A stretch of DNA of 64,000 nucleotides from Vibrio sp. DW001 (GTDB taxonomy: Bacteria; Pseudomonadota; Gammaproteobacteria; Enterobacterales; Vibrionaceae). The notes beneath the pieces were generated by a model, which was given only the letters and a program-made list of their open reading frames with translations, was not told the DNA's origin and made no database searches. Made by a program: the position numbers and the translations under genes. Below, piece after piece: positions 18,513-27,786 of this stretch (its first letter is position 1; every line of letters starts with the position of its first letter). The stretch covers positions 2,108,001 to 2,172,000 of the forward strand of contig NZ_CP091975.1 in the NCBI RefSeq assembly GCF_029016285.1, read 5' to 3'.

Positions 18513-19946
18513 ATGACTAAATCGACAACCAATTTATGGGGTGGTCGCTTTAAAGCTGGCGCATCTGAAGCGTTAACTCGCTTATCACGCTCACACCCCA
18601 CTTATTTTCGATTATTCTCAGAGGATATATTAGGTTCTCAAGCTCATGCTTTAGAGCTCAAACGAGCTGGAATATTAACCAATGAAGAAGCAACGACTAT
18701 TAAAAAAGCGTTGTCGAAAATTCATAAAGATATTGAGTCAGGTGACGTTGTTCCTGAGGAGCAAGATGAAGATGTCCACAGTTTTCTTGAACGTATCTTA
18801 ATGCTACGACTAGGCGCTCTGGGCGGAAAGTTAAGAGCTGGGCGTTCACGTAATGACCAAACATCAAACAATACTCGTTTATATCTTCGCCGCATAGCTC
18901 GTGAAATTACAGTATCGCTTATTGAGGTGCAAGAAGCTTTAGCTGAACAAGCTCAAGCTCATGTTGAAACTATTTTACCGGGTTTCACTCACCTTCAACC
19001 GGCACAGCCTGTATCCCTGGGTCACCATTTGATGGCTCATGCGCAGTCTATGCAACGTGATATTCAACGTTTTGAAGATTGGGATAACCGCTTTAGTACA
19101 TCTCCATTAGGTGCTGCTGCACTGGCTGGTTCAGCTATTGCCTGTCGTCCTGAATTGTCCGCAATTGACCTTGGTTATACTGCGCCATGCGAAAACTCAA
19201 TTGATGCCGTTGCAAGCCGAGACCATGTCGCAGAGTTCTTGTTTATCTGTTCAACAATAGGTATGAATTTGTCTCGTCTATCAGAAGAAATCTGTATCTG
19301 GAGTTCTAAACAGTTTAATTGGACCAAACTTCATGATTCCTATTCGACAGGCTCTTCAATTATGCCGCAAAAGAAAAATCCAGATATCGCAGAATTAACA
19401 CGTGGTATGTCTGGTAGCATGCTTGGTAACTTAGCTGGGTTTTTAGCCACAATGAAAGCTATGCCATTGGCGTATAACCGAGATTTAGCCGAAGACAAGC
19501 GAGCTCTATTTTCGAGTATTGATTTATTAGAACTCATCCTTCCCGCTTTCGCAGGTATGGTTAAAACTCTTAAGTTTGATGTTGCACGTTTACGAGAAGA
19601 TGCTAGTAAAGGGTTCACGTTAGCAACTGAAATGGCGGACTGGCTGGCGTCGAATGGAATCCCATTTTCTGAAGCACATGATATTACTGGTATTGCTGTA
19701 TGCTACTGTGAAGAAAAAGATATCGATCTAACAGATCTAACTGTAGAAGACCTACCTCATATCGATTCACGATTATTGCCTGATGTATTGAACGTTATTG
19801 ATTTGAAAAAAGCAATTTCGTCACGTGTTGGTTACTTTGCTACGGCTCCAGTCAGGGTTCGAGAGCAAATCGAAAGATTTAATAAAGAGCTAAAACGTTC
19901 AAAATTGTGGGCGCTTGAAACTTTGTCATATTCGAAGCTAATGTAA
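18513..19946 (+). CDS. Argininosuccinate-lyase-like enzyme (aspartase/fumarase superfamily), probably catabolic
   Basis: A 477-residue cytosolic lyase. Superfamily hallmarks are LWGGRF at the N-terminus, AGRSRNDQ, LPGFTHLQPAQPV and the mobile loop GSSIMPQKKNPD at about 280-291, which carries the catalytic Ser. These enzymes eliminate fumarate from N-succinyl compounds. Vibrio biosynthetic ArgH is normally fused to a C-terminal acetyltransferase domain and sits in the arg cluster. This one has no such domain and heads an operon with an ABC importer, an MmgE/PrpD protein and a NodB-fold hydrolase. EDDS lyase is a known ArgH-like enzyme in such catabolism. I favour a C-N lyase for an imported N-substituted aspartate over arginine synthesis. 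Confidence 0.85.
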   Translation: MTKSTTNLWGGRFKAGASEALTRLSRSHPTYFRLFSEDILGSQAHALELKRAGILTNEEATTIKKALSKIHKDIESGDVVPEEQDEDVHSFLERILMLRLGALGGKLRAGRSRNDQTSNNTRLYLRRIAREITVSLIEVQEALAEQAQAHVETILPGFTHLQPAQPVSLGHHLMAHAQSMQRDIQRFEDWDNRFSTSPLGAAALAGSAIACRPELSAIDLGYTAPCENSIDAVASRDHVAEFLFICSTIGMNLSRLSEEICIWSSKQFNWTKLHDSYSTGSSIMPQKKNPDIAELTRGMSGSMLGNLAGFLATMKAMPLAYNRDLAEDKRALFSSIDLLELILPAFAGMVKTLKFDVARLREDASKGFTLATEMADWLASNGIPFSEAHDITGIAVCYCEEKDIDLTDLTVEDLPHIDSRLLPDVLNVIDLKKAISSRVGYFATAPVRVREQIERFNKELKRSKLWALETLSYSKLM

Positions 19947-19974
19947 TCAATCAGATAATCAAGGAGTGATGACT

Positions 19975-20838
19975 ATGTCTACTGACGTATTGGCTAAATT
20001 AGATCCATATCAAATCTCACATTTAGAAATACAAACCCGAAAGCATACCGGAAGAAAAATCACCGCTTTTATTACGCTCGCTATTGTGGCGTTTATCGTA
20101 CATGCCTTTATTAACGGTCAAATTGAATGGGATGTTGTTGGAGAGTTTTTGTTCGCACCAGCCATTATGGATGGGTTAACAAACACCATTGTTATGACAA
20201 TTTGTGCGATGTTTGTTGGCCTCGTTTTAGGTGTTGTTATTGCGATTATGCGGATATCGGGTAACCCGGTCCTCATTACAATTGCAACAGGGTATGTTTG
20301 GATATTTCGTGGGGCACCAGCTCTACTTCAGTTATTACTTTGGTTCAATTTGGCGCTGATATTTCCAACTATTGGTCTGCCAGGTTTTTTTGAAGTTCGT
20401 ACCGTGGATGTAATGACACCTTTCGTTGCCACAATGCTTGGACTTGGAATACAGCAAGGTGCATATACTTCTGAAGTGGTTCGTAGTGGTTTACTCGCTG
20501 TTGATGTAGGCCAATATGAAGCGGCGAAAACACTTGGCATGACTCAGATGAAAATGCTGCGCCGTATTGTATTACCACAAGCAATGAGAGTTATGGTTCC
20601 GCCAATCGGTAATGAAGTGATCGGTATGGTGAAGTTGACCTCACTCGCTAGTGTTATTCAGTTCTCCGAAATTTTGCATAATGCTCAAATTATCTACTTT
20701 GCTAACACTCGTGTTTTAGAGTTACTTCTTGTGGCAAGCTTTTGGTACCTCGCCGTCGTGACTATTTTATCCATAGGACAATATTACATCGAACGCTACT
20801 TCGGTCGTGGCCACCGTAATGCTAATGATAACAACTAA
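19975..20838 (+). CDS. Polar amino acid ABC transporter permease (HisM/ArtM type)
   Basis: A 287-residue inner-membrane protein with about five helices. It has the family's N-terminal [20 protein letters not shown] segment, [14 protein letters not shown] and the EAA loop [20 protein letters not shown]. In-frame GTG/ATG codons lie at 19966 and 19969, but AAGGAG at 19961-19966 is best spaced for the ATG at 19975. Only one permease gene is present, so the channel is presumably a homodimer. It imports the compound bound by the protein at 21651. Confidence 0.92.
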   Translation: MSTDVLAKLDPYQISHLEIQTRKHTGRKITAFITLAIVAFIVHAFINGQIEWDVVGEFLFAPAIMDGLTNTIVMTICAMFVGLVLGVVIAIMRISGNPVLITIATGYVWIFRGAPALLQLLLWFNLALIFPTIGLPGFFEVRTVDVMTPFVATMLGLGIQQGAYTSEVVRSGLLAVDVGQYEAAKTLGMTQMKMLRRIVLPQAMRVMVPPIGNEVIGMVKLTSLASVIQFSEILHNAQIIYFANTRVLELLLVASFWYLAVVTILSIGQYYIERYFGRGHRNANDNN

Positions 20839-20848
20839 GGTGAACCCG

Positions 20849-21619
20849 ATGAGCGATAATTTACTTGTTAAAGCAATTGATGTGTCAAAAAGTTTTGGTG
20901 ATTTTAAAGCATTAGACTCTGTCAACTTTGAAGTCAAGCGAGGTGAAGTGTCTTGCATAATTGGGCCTTCTGGCTCTGGGAAAAGTACGCTACTGCGCTG
21001 TATTAACTTATTAGAAATAATGGACTCAGGTGGTATTTGGGTTAACGGTGAATTAATCGGATACAGGCAGGAAGGCGATAATCTATACGAGATCAGTGAT
21101 GCTGAAATTGCGCGTCAACGAACCAAGATAGGAATGGTATTTCAGCGCTTCAATCTATTTCCTCATATGACCGCGATTGAAAATATCATTGAAGGCCCTG
21201 TTCAGGTGCTAAATGTGCCAGAAAATGAAGCAAGGACACATGCGAAGGAATTACTCAAAAAAGTAGGGCTATCAGATAAAGAAAATCAATATCCATCTGA
21301 GCTTTCCGGCGGTCAGCAGCAACGCGTGGCTATCGCTAGAGCCATGGGGATGAAACCTGATTTGATCTTATTTGATGAACCTACATCAGCGCTCGATCCT
21401 GAATTGGTATCAGAAGTATTAGAAGTAATGAAAGATTTGGCGGCTTCTGGTATGACAATGGTTGTTGTAACACATGAACTCGGGTTTGCTCGTCAAGTCG
21501 CAGACCGAGTGGCGTTCATGGAAGACGGAAAACTTGAAGAATACGGTACTGCAGAAAAGGTACTGGTTAATCCAACTAACCCTCGAACTGCGAAATTTAT
21601 CCAAGCAGTAAATAGCTAA
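20849..21619 (+). CDS. Polar amino acid ABC transporter ATP-binding protein (HisP/GlnQ type)
   Basis: A 256-residue ATPase with Walker A GPSGSGKS (39-46), Q-loop [11 protein letters not shown], signature LSGGQQQR (152-159), Walker [15 protein letters not shown] and the switch [14 protein letters not shown]. The frame is open from 20807, inside the permease gene. The ATG at 20849, with AAGG at 20837, gives the normal HisP-like N-terminus. It is co-transcribed with the permease and binding protein. Confidence 0.95.
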   Translation: MSDNLLVKAIDVSKSFGDFKALDSVNFEVKRGEVSCIIGPSGSGKSTLLRCINLLEIMDSGGIWVNGELIGYRQEGDNLYEISDAEIARQRTKIGMVFQRFNLFPHMTAIENIIEGPVQVLNVPENEARTHAKELLKKVGLSDKENQYPSELSGGQQQRVAIARAMGMKPDLILFDEPTSALDPELVSEVLEVMKDLAASGMTMVVVTHELGFARQVADRVAFMEDGKLEEYGTAEKVLVNPTNPRTAKFIQAVNS

Positions 21620-21650
21620 TACATCATTAATCGGAAAGGAAACCACAATT

Positions 21651-22481
21651 ATGATCAGTAAAGTAACCAGCGTAATTTTAAGTTTGTTTGCTGTTGGCGG
21701 CGTTCAGGCGGCAGAACTTCCAGCACAGTATAAAGAGTCAGGAAAAATGGTGATTGCCAACCAACCTAACTATCCACCGATGGAATATCGAGATCCAAAA
21801 ACGAATAAGTTATTGGGCGTTGATATCGATTTAGCATTGGCACTAGCTAAAGAACTTAAAGTAGAAGTTGAATGGGCAGATATCGGTTTTGAACAAATGG
21901 TCTCTTCTTTGGTGACTGGCCGAGTAGATCTTATTCATAGTGGTATGAGTGACCTACCAAAACGCCGTGATAGCCTTGTTTTTGTTGACTATATGAAATC
22001 GGGCGCACAATTCTATACCGATTATAATCGTCGTAGTGAATTCCAAACACCAACGGATTTTTGTGGAAAAACTGTGGGTATGAGCCGTCGTACATCATTC
22101 CCTGATGAAGCGAAAAAGTGGAGCGATGAAAACTGTGTAGCAAAAGGAAAACCAGAGTTAAAAGTTGTTGGCACAGAAGGATCTGCAGACGCTCGAATTC
22201 AGCTAAAACAGGGCCGTTTAGATGGCGCGGTTCAGGGTTCAGAAACTTTGCCATATCTACTTCAGATAGAAGAAAATACTTACGTAATTGTGGGTAAACC
22301 CTTCACTGCTGTTTTTCAAGGTATTGGCTTTGACAAAAAAGCGGTTGGCTTGAAGGATGCTTATGCGTCTGCGCTAACTAAATTGATGGCATCTGGTGAA
22401 TATCAAGCAATTTTTGATGGATACGGACTTGGTGAAGCAACACTTGATGGCCTTTATGTCAATGGTAAAGCTGTTAAATAA
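21651..22481 (+). CDS. Periplasmic substrate-binding protein of the amino acid ABC transporter (SBP_bac_3)
   Basis: A 276-residue exported protein with signal peptide MISKVTSVILSLFAVGGVQA and mature start near AELPAQYK. The fold signatures PPMEYRD, LLGVDIDLALALAKEL and the GRVDLIHSGMSD segment are typical of family-3 binding proteins for polar amino acids. A Cys pair (TDFCGKT, DENCVAK) could form a disulfide. The ribosome site is GGAAAGGA. It is followed by a hairpin-T element at 22491 that would raise its expression over the two downstream enzymes. The ligand is unknown. Confidence 0.93.
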   Translation: MISKVTSVILSLFAVGGVQAAELPAQYKESGKMVIANQPNYPPMEYRDPKTNKLLGVDIDLALALAKELKVEVEWADIGFEQMVSSLVTGRVDLIHSGMSDLPKRRDSLVFVDYMKSGAQFYTDYNRRSEFQTPTDFCGKTVGMSRRTSFPDEAKKWSDENCVAKGKPELKVVGTEGSADARIQLKQGRLDGAVQGSETLPYLLQIEENTYVIVGKPFTAVFQGIGFDKKAVGLKDAYASALTKLMASGEYQAIFDGYGLGEATLDGLYVNGKAVK

Positions 22482-22490
22482 ACTCACTTC

Positions 22491-22520
22491 TCGTGTCCTG
22501 ATATAACAGGGCACGATTTT
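22491..22520 (+). terminator. Intra-operon terminator or processing hairpin
   Basis: TCGTGTCCTG and CAGGGCACGA pair around ATATAA with one G-U, followed by TTTT. It lies between the binding-protein gene and the MmgE/PrpD gene and probably attenuates read-through. Confidence 0.7.
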
Positions 22521-22533
22521 CTAGGCAGTAGTT

Positions 22534-23913
22534 ATGGTAAATTCTCCTCTGCAAACTCTTTGTGAGTTTATTGCATCACTTAAATATGAAGATCTGCCCA
22601 ATGATGTGGTAGATAAAACCAAAGTGCATATTACGGATACGATTGGATCAGCCTTAGCTGGTACGTGTTCATATGAGTTTCAACAAGTGACTCAATTTCG
22701 ATGTGGTAGACCAACTTCTTCAATATGGGGAACGGAATACTTAACTTCACCACGTGAAGCTGCTTTTATTAATGGCGTTGCTTCCCATGTGTTCGAACTT
22801 GATGATTCTGGTGGCTGTGATCACTCTGGATCGGTTGTAATTCCTGCGGCCTTAGCCGCATTATCACTTTCAGAAAAACCGGTAACCGGCAAAGATTTGA
22901 TCGTCTCTATTGTTGTGGGTTATGAAGTAGGCAGACGAATTTTGGATTCTACAGGCGGATACAATGCGCATAACTCCATTGGATGGCATTCTACCGGAAC
23001 ATGTGGGACTTTAGCGGCGGCGAGTGCCGTTGCAAAGTTGTTGGATTTCGACGCAACAAAGTGCCAACACGCGATCACACTTGCAACCAGTTTTTCATCA
23101 GGACTTTGGGCGTTCATTCATGATGGCTCCCAGGCGAAGAAAATTCATGCAGGACGAGCAGCTGAAGGTGGCCTACTCGCCGCTCAATTGGCAGATAAGA
23201 ACTTTACGGGGCCAAGCCAAGTGTTCGATGATGTTTGGGGGGGATTCTTCAAAACATTTAATCAAAGCAGTGGCGATATATATAAGCTCGTTGAAGAGTT
23301 AGGGCACGACTGGAAGGTACGCAGAGCAACTATTAAACCTTATGCATCTTGCAGAGGTGCTCATTCTTCAATTGATGCATTGATTGATCTTTTGGAAGAG
23401 AACAAGAGGCTCACAATAGATATCGAAAGCATTGAAGTTGAATTAAACCCAATGTTGATGAATATGTGTGGTTCCAAATCATATCAAAGCTTAGCTGCGA
23501 CCCAAATGAGTTTGCCTTATGCGCTAGCAGCTTACATCGTTCATGGTTCCTCTCGGCTAGAAAGTTATTCCTATAAAAAGCGTTACGACCCAAGAATTCA
23601 AGACTGTTTTTCTAAGATGATAATGAAGGTCAATCAAGATATGGGGGAAATGGAGGAACCCCAAATAACAGTCATGTTTAAAGGAGGTTACCAGGTTTCG
23701 AAAACAGTTCCTCGTGCGACAGGTTCAGCGGAACGGCCTATAACAACCGAAGCACTACATGCTAAATTTTTTAGTCTCTCGAAGATGGCTTTACCGAGTT
23801 CCGAAGTAACAACGCTACACCAAACCTTGATGGCGCTTGAGCAGTTAACAGATTGTTTTCAATTGGATGCGTTATTGTCACTAGAATCGACCCAGCAAAA
23901 CGTATTTTCTTAG
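22534..23913 (+). CDS. MmgE/PrpD-family protein (possible epimerase or dehydratase)
   Basis: A 459-residue cytosolic protein of the MmgE/PrpD superfamily. Landmarks are AFINGVASHVFELDDSG near 80, PAALAALSLSEKPVTGKDLIVSIVVGYEVGRR near 112, GWHSTGTCGTLAAASAVAKLL and KKIHAGRAAEGGLLAA. The superfamily contains 2-methylcitrate dehydratase, aconitate decarboxylase and iminodisuccinate epimerase. No other propionate genes are here, so PrpD proper is unlikely. Beside an ArgH-like lyase and an amino acid importer, an epimerase acting on an N-substituted amino dicarboxylate is the most attractive idea, but it is inference. Confidence 0.85.
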   Translation: MVNSPLQTLCEFIASLKYEDLPNDVVDKTKVHITDTIGSALAGTCSYEFQQVTQFRCGRPTSSIWGTEYLTSPREAAFINGVASHVFELDDSGGCDHSGSVVIPAALAALSLSEKPVTGKDLIVSIVVGYEVGRRILDSTGGYNAHNSIGWHSTGTCGTLAAASAVAKLLDFDATKCQHAITLATSFSSGLWAFIHDGSQAKKIHAGRAAEGGLLAAQLADKNFTGPSQVFDDVWGGFFKTFNQSSGDIYKLVEELGHDWKVRRATIKPYASCRGAHSSIDALIDLLEENKRLTIDIESIEVELNPMLMNMCGSKSYQSLAATQMSLPYALAAYIVHGSSRLESYSYKKRYDPRIQDCFSKMIMKVNQDMGEMEEPQITVMFKGGYQVSKTVPRATGSAERPITTEALHAKFFSLSKMALPSSEVTTLHQTLMALEQLTDCFQLDALLSLESTQQNVFS

Positions 23914-23924
23914 AGGTAATAAAT

Positions 23925-24794
23925 ATGGACTTTGATCTTACACCTAGACCATTGAATATGGCACCACCTTCTCCACAAATGGTATGGCCTAATGGCGCTA
24001 AGAGCGCTTTATGCATTGGATTTGATGTAGATGCGGAGACTGCATGGATCGGCAATAACCATTCAAATGTCGACCGCCTAGTTACTGCTTCCCATGGAGG
24101 GTATGACGCACGCGTGGGTATTAGAAAAATACTTGATTTGCTTAATGAATTGGAATTGAAAGCGACATTTTTCATCCCCGGTTGGACAGTTGAAGCGCAC
24201 ACTACGGCGTGTGAACAGATATTAACTTTTGGTCATGAAATTGCTCATCATGGTTACCTACACAAGCGCCCAGAGCGCTCAAATATGGACGAAGCGTTTG
24301 AAGAAATAGAGTTAGGTTTAGATGCTTTAAAAAGCAAACTAGGTGTTGTTCCCGTTGGATATAGAGCGCCTTCTGGAGAGAATTTTTCTGAGTTACTTTG
24401 CCACTTAAATTCAAGAGGAATTATTTACTCCAGCTCGTTTCGCGATGACATTACGCCATATCGTCATGTTTTGTACAATGGACAAAAAGGGCCAATTGAA
24501 ATTCCGGTTAACTATGCGTTTGACGATTGGAATTTTGGTATGACTGCAAGAGTGTCTCCTCAACCACTGTTCGGTAAAGACCATATTTTACCGATTTGGG
24601 TAGAAGAATTTGAAGGTACGCATGAATGGGGAGGAGTGACAACATTAGTATTGCATCCGCAAGTCTCGGGGCGCCCAATGAGATGGCGAATCTTGAGAGA
24701 ATTTTTGCTGTATGTACAAAATAAAGGTGATGTATGGATTGCGACTGGTGAACAAATTGCCCGCCATTATGAACAGTTTGAAAAATCTCTCTGA
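23925..24794 (+). CDS. NodB-fold polysaccharide-deacetylase-like hydrolase (allantoinase PuuE / imidase type)
   Basis: A 289-residue cytosolic hydrolase without a signal peptide. Metal-site motifs are FDVDAETAW near 38-46 (NodB motif 1), HEIAHHGYLHK (motif 2) and GYRAPSGENFS (motif 3), with LVLHPQVSGRP near the C-terminus. Cytosolic members hydrolyse cyclic amides or imides, as PuuE-type allantoinase and bacterial imidase do, rather than polysaccharides. The start at 23925 has AGAGGT upstream and begins 12 bases after the MmgE/PrpD stop; an in-frame ATG at 23853 lies inside that gene. A role in opening a ring or amide in the same pathway is inferred. Confidence 0.82.
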   Translation: MDFDLTPRPLNMAPPSPQMVWPNGAKSALCIGFDVDAETAWIGNNHSNVDRLVTASHGGYDARVGIRKILDLLNELELKATFFIPGWTVEAHTTACEQILTFGHEIAHHGYLHKRPERSNMDEAFEEIELGLDALKSKLGVVPVGYRAPSGENFSELLCHLNSRGIIYSSSFRDDITPYRHVLYNGQKGPIEIPVNYAFDDWNFGMTARVSPQPLFGKDHILPIWVEEFEGTHEWGGVTTLVLHPQVSGRPMRWRILREFLLYVQNKGDVWIATGEQIARHYEQFEKSL

Positions 24795-24813
24795 TTATCT
24801 AAATACGTCAAGC

Positions 24814-24979
24814 GTGGATCTATGGATCTATCACGCTGTCGTTTTGGATTTATACTCTCGAAATGTTCTACAATCGAATAAGGCATCATTCTTATCTTGA
24901 TGGTAAGAGCCCTAAGGTGTTTTATCAGTCTCAAAATGAGGCTGATAAATGTCGATGGTTCTCTAAGCTGTCCAATATT
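24814..24979 (+). pseudogene. IS3-family transposase remnant (two OrfB pieces joined)
   Basis: LWIYHAVVLDLYSR (frame starting at 24814) matches the central catalytic region of IS3-type OrfB transposases. At 24860 the reading frame shifts by one, and EMFYNRIRHHSYLDGKSPKVF matches the extreme C-terminus of the same protein. The roughly 100 codons normally between them are missing, so an internal deletion left a dead scar. It begins 20 bases after the last gene of the catabolic operon and marks it as possibly acquired by transfer. Confidence 0.75.
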
Positions 24980-25042
24980 TAAATCTCATGTTGTATGAAT
25001 TAATGTTGGAACACGACTCGCAATGTGGACAGAGGTGTTGTA

Positions 25043-25171
25043 ATGATTTGGCTATTCAATTGGTTGTTCTCAGAGGTTCCAGATATTTATGCCATAGTAG
25101 GGGCCGTTATTATAATAACCAGCGTTGTCATACCTAATCTGATAAAACTAAGACAAGAAAGCCGAATTTAA
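25043..25171 (+). pseudogene. C-terminal fragment of an EamA/DMT transporter
   Basis: A 42-codon frame holds a helix typical of the last segment of EamA transporters: LFSEVPDIYAIVGAVIIITS and a basic tail ending RQESRI. The rest of the transporter is absent. It is more likely a gene end left by the insertion or deletion recorded by the IS3 remnant just upstream than an independent peptide. From 25172 to 25667 I see no gene apart from a weak 38-codon frame at 25268-25384. Confidence 0.55.
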
Positions 25172-25667
25172 GTGCCTTTCAATACCCTCTCACTGCTTAG
25201 CGATCAGCCAATGACGAAAGGATAACGGACAGATGTTTTACGAGCGTCAGGACTAGGTGAAGAAGGGATGACCAGTTGGCATATACAATTTGAACAAATA
25301 GAACCAGAAGGCCATCAAAAATTTCTTGAATTTTTAGGCATTGAAACTTATAAAATCGACAGTATAAGAAAATGGTCAAAATAATAAGTTTTGTTTCCAC
25401 GGATTTTGTCCAGTTAGACCTTACATTATTGAGCTACCTGCTTTACCTGAGTTAATTTACGAATTACTAAATTAGAAATATCATTGGCACACTTATGTCC
25501 AACAACGCTCTAAAGGGACAATTTGTCCCTTTAGAGTTTAGAGCAAAGACTATTGGCACTTGCTAGCACGAAAATGTGCCCCAAGACGAGTTAGCGTCAT
25601 TACTTACAACATATCTTAGCGTTTCGTTTTGACTTAGTTTATCTAATTCAGAAGTGCTCCCAACTTG

Positions 25668-26627
25668 CTAGATATTACTTCCCATTAATTCGCGAAGCGT
25701 TTTTTTTAACCAAATAAGTTTAGGGCTGTAAGAGTTGCGCTTATGCCAAATCATAGTGAATGGAATAACCAGTTGTTCAAGTTGATTGCGATCAAGAGGG
25801 ATTGGTAGGGCGATAAGATCGGGGTGCATTTGTTTTATGTACTGCTCACAGTATTGTGGTGCGGTGGTCAACAACTCGTGTTCGGGTTGTGCTGCCATAT
25901 ATAAGGCTTGTTCAAAACTAGAGAGGGTCAAACCTAGAGAGCGACTTTTCCCTAACTCTGCTAAAACATCATCAAGCGCCCAGTGCTCCCGTTTCTCCCA
26001 AATTATATTGATATGTGAATACTTTAGGAATGTATCTAGAGTCCACTCCTCATCCAATGCAGGGTGATCATTACGTAAGAATACTCTTGGATGGTCATAG
26101 AATAGCACTTCAAAATCAATTGAATATGGGAGTAAGTCTAACGACTCTTTTGACCTAGGATGAGTTTCACGGCCAGTAAAGGCAATATCAGCTTCACCGT
26201 TAACCAGTGCCTCTATGGAGTCATAATCCCAATTGCTTGTTTTTACGGTGGCGTTTGGGTAATGCTGATGCATCTTTGTCAGTAGCTGGTTAAGAAAAGT
26301 TAGTAATAGCGGTGATTCAACCTGCAGATTAAAGTGGACTTTGTTAGGAACAGCTTTACTTCTTTTCTCTAATAATTGGCTACTCATTTGTAGCCATTCA
26401 GAAAGATCTTGCTCCATGCCTTCAACGAGAGGCGTAGGAAGTAAACCTGAGGGTGTTTTCACAAATAACGCATCGTCGAACCAATCTCTAAGCTTATTTA
26501 GTGATTTACTTACTGTAGAGGGGGTTACGTTGAGCTTTTTAGCCGTCTTTGAGACACTGCGTTCTTGTACTAATAGCTGCAACGTAAACAGTAAATTGAG
26601 ATCAAGGCGAGAAAGGGATTTTTTCAT
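25668..26627 (-). CDS. yidZ: LysR-family regulator YidZ
   Basis: A 319-residue LysR protein close to E. coli YidZ along its length. Shared segments include SRLDLNLLFTLQLLVQERSV, the helix-turn-helix NVTPSTVSKSLNKLRDWFDD, ADIAFTGRETHPRSKESLDLLP and IPFTMIWHKRNSYSPKLIWL. In E. coli yidZ also lies beside mdtL (yidY). Here its start overlaps the 3' end of mdtL by 26 bases on the same strand. Its regulon is poorly known; control of mdtL is plausible. Confidence 0.85.
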   Translation of the reverse strand: MKKSLSRLDLNLLFTLQLLVQERSVSKTAKKLNVTPSTVSKSLNKLRDWFDDALFVKTPSGLLPTPLVEGMEQDLSEWLQMSSQLLEKRSKAVPNKVHFNLQVESPLLLTFLNQLLTKMHQHYPNATVKTSNWDYDSIEALVNGEADIAFTGRETHPRSKESLDLLPYSIDFEVLFYDHPRVFLRNDHPALDEEWTLDTFLKYSHINIIWEKREHWALDDVLAELGKSRSLGLTLSSFEQALYMAAQPEHELLTTAPQYCEQYIKQMHPDLIALPIPLDRNQLEQLVIPFTMIWHKRNSYSPKLIWLKKTLRELMGSNI

Positions 26628-27786
26628 GGTTAGGATCTGTTGTTTTTGCCCTCTCTAATAGTAATAGAACAACACTAATGATACTACCTACCATTAAAAT
26701 TAAGGTAAGAATGTTCAATGCACTCACATTGAGAACTCCCATTAACCAAATGTAGATTGCAGAAAAAGTAACGTGACTTATGCAAAGTATTGAGCTTGCT
26801 ACCCCTGCTCGTTGCCTATATGGTGCAAGAGCCTGACTCATAATGACACCAAAACCCATAGAGAATGCAACACATAAACATGCAAAAGAAGCGGTGAAGT
26901 AATCGATCTCAAGGTTTAATTGGTGAGAACACAATAACCCTATTGCAGAAACCAAAAACAGAATTTGCCCACCAAATATCAAGGTACTTTGATTTAAATA
27001 GTTCAAAGCAAGTGGCGTAGAAAATGAGGTAATCATACTTGCAAGTGCTGTATAAGCCATAATTGATGCATATGATCCACGGTCGAGTTCAAGCGTTCCC
27101 ATGATCACCATTGGCGATACGTTCACATAGCTAAGAATGATGGTTACACCTAATGATGAGATTAATAGACGTTTTACAAAATAACTATTGGCAAAGCTTT
27201 CTGTAGTATTTGAACTTTCAGTTTTGGTACACGACTTATCTAGTGTTTCTCGTAGTATGAAAGTGGCTATAACAAAAACCAAAATACCAACCCCCGCCAT
27301 AACAGTAAATAATGTACGCCAAGGAGAATAGATCATGATCATATGCCCAATAACAGGTGCGATAACTGGGATGACGCAGATTATACCATTGAGCATCGAC
27401 AGCACTTTTGCTCTAATTTCGTCGTTGAGTACATCTCGCAAAATAGCAAACGCAACTACGTAGCAACCGCCTGCTCCAACCCCTTGAAAGAGCCTCGAAA
27501 TTAAGAAAGTTATTATTTGATCAGTAGTGCCTGCAATCAATGAGGCGACGATAAATATGATACTACTAACGATGACAACAGGCTTTCGGCCCACTTGGTC
27601 GGCAATTTTTCCAGCAATAAACATAGTGGTTGCCATACCTGCTAAGTAAATAGAAAAAGCCATGTGAAATTGTGATTCAGTTGCATTGAAATCAGCAGCA
27701 ATTTGGGGCAACCCAACAAGGTAAAGGTCGATAGCAGTTGGATAGAGCAGTACAAAACTGAAGCTGCATAGTAAAAATCGATTCAT
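26602..27786 (-). CDS. mdtL: MFS multidrug exporter MdtL (Bcr/CflA type)
   Basis: A 394-residue inner-membrane protein with 12 predicted helices. Its N-terminus RFLLCSFSFVLLYPTAIDLYLVGLPQIAADFN and motif A GKIADQVGRKPVVI closely follow E. coli MdtL, as do RLFQGVGAGGCYVVAFAILRD and VIAPVIGHMIM. MdtL belongs to the drug:H+ antiporter-1 group. The linkage to yidZ is the same as in enterobacteria, which supports the name. It is probably transcribed together with yidZ from a promoter in the 27787-28299 gap. Confidence 0.88.
   Translation of the reverse strand: MNRFLLCSFSFVLLYPTAIDLYLVGLPQIAADFNATESQFHMAFSIYLAGMATTMFIAGKIADQVGRKPVVIVSSIIFIVASLIAGTTDQIITFLISRLFQGVGAGGCYVVAFAILRDVLNDEIRAKVLSMLNGIICVIPVIAPVIGHMIMIYSPWRTLFTVMAGVGILVFVIATFILRETLDKSCTKTESSNTTESFANSYFVKRLLISSLGVTIILSYVNVSPMVIMGTLELDRGSYASIMAYTALASMITSFSTPLALNYLNQSTLIFGGQILFLVSAIGLLCSHQLNLEIDYFTASFACLCVAFSMGFGVIMSQALAPYRQRAGVASSILCISHVTFSAIYIWLMGVLNVSALNILTLILMVGSIISVVLLLLERAKTTDPNHEKIPFSP

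Noticed and set aside
18513..19946. Calling the lyase biosynthetic argH
   Set aside because: No other arginine genes are linked, the usual Vibrio acetyltransferase fusion is absent and the operon is catabolic in content.
22534..23913. Calling the MmgE/PrpD protein a 2-methylcitrate dehydratase
   Set aside because: prpB, prpC and acnD-type genes are absent, and the family is functionally diverse.
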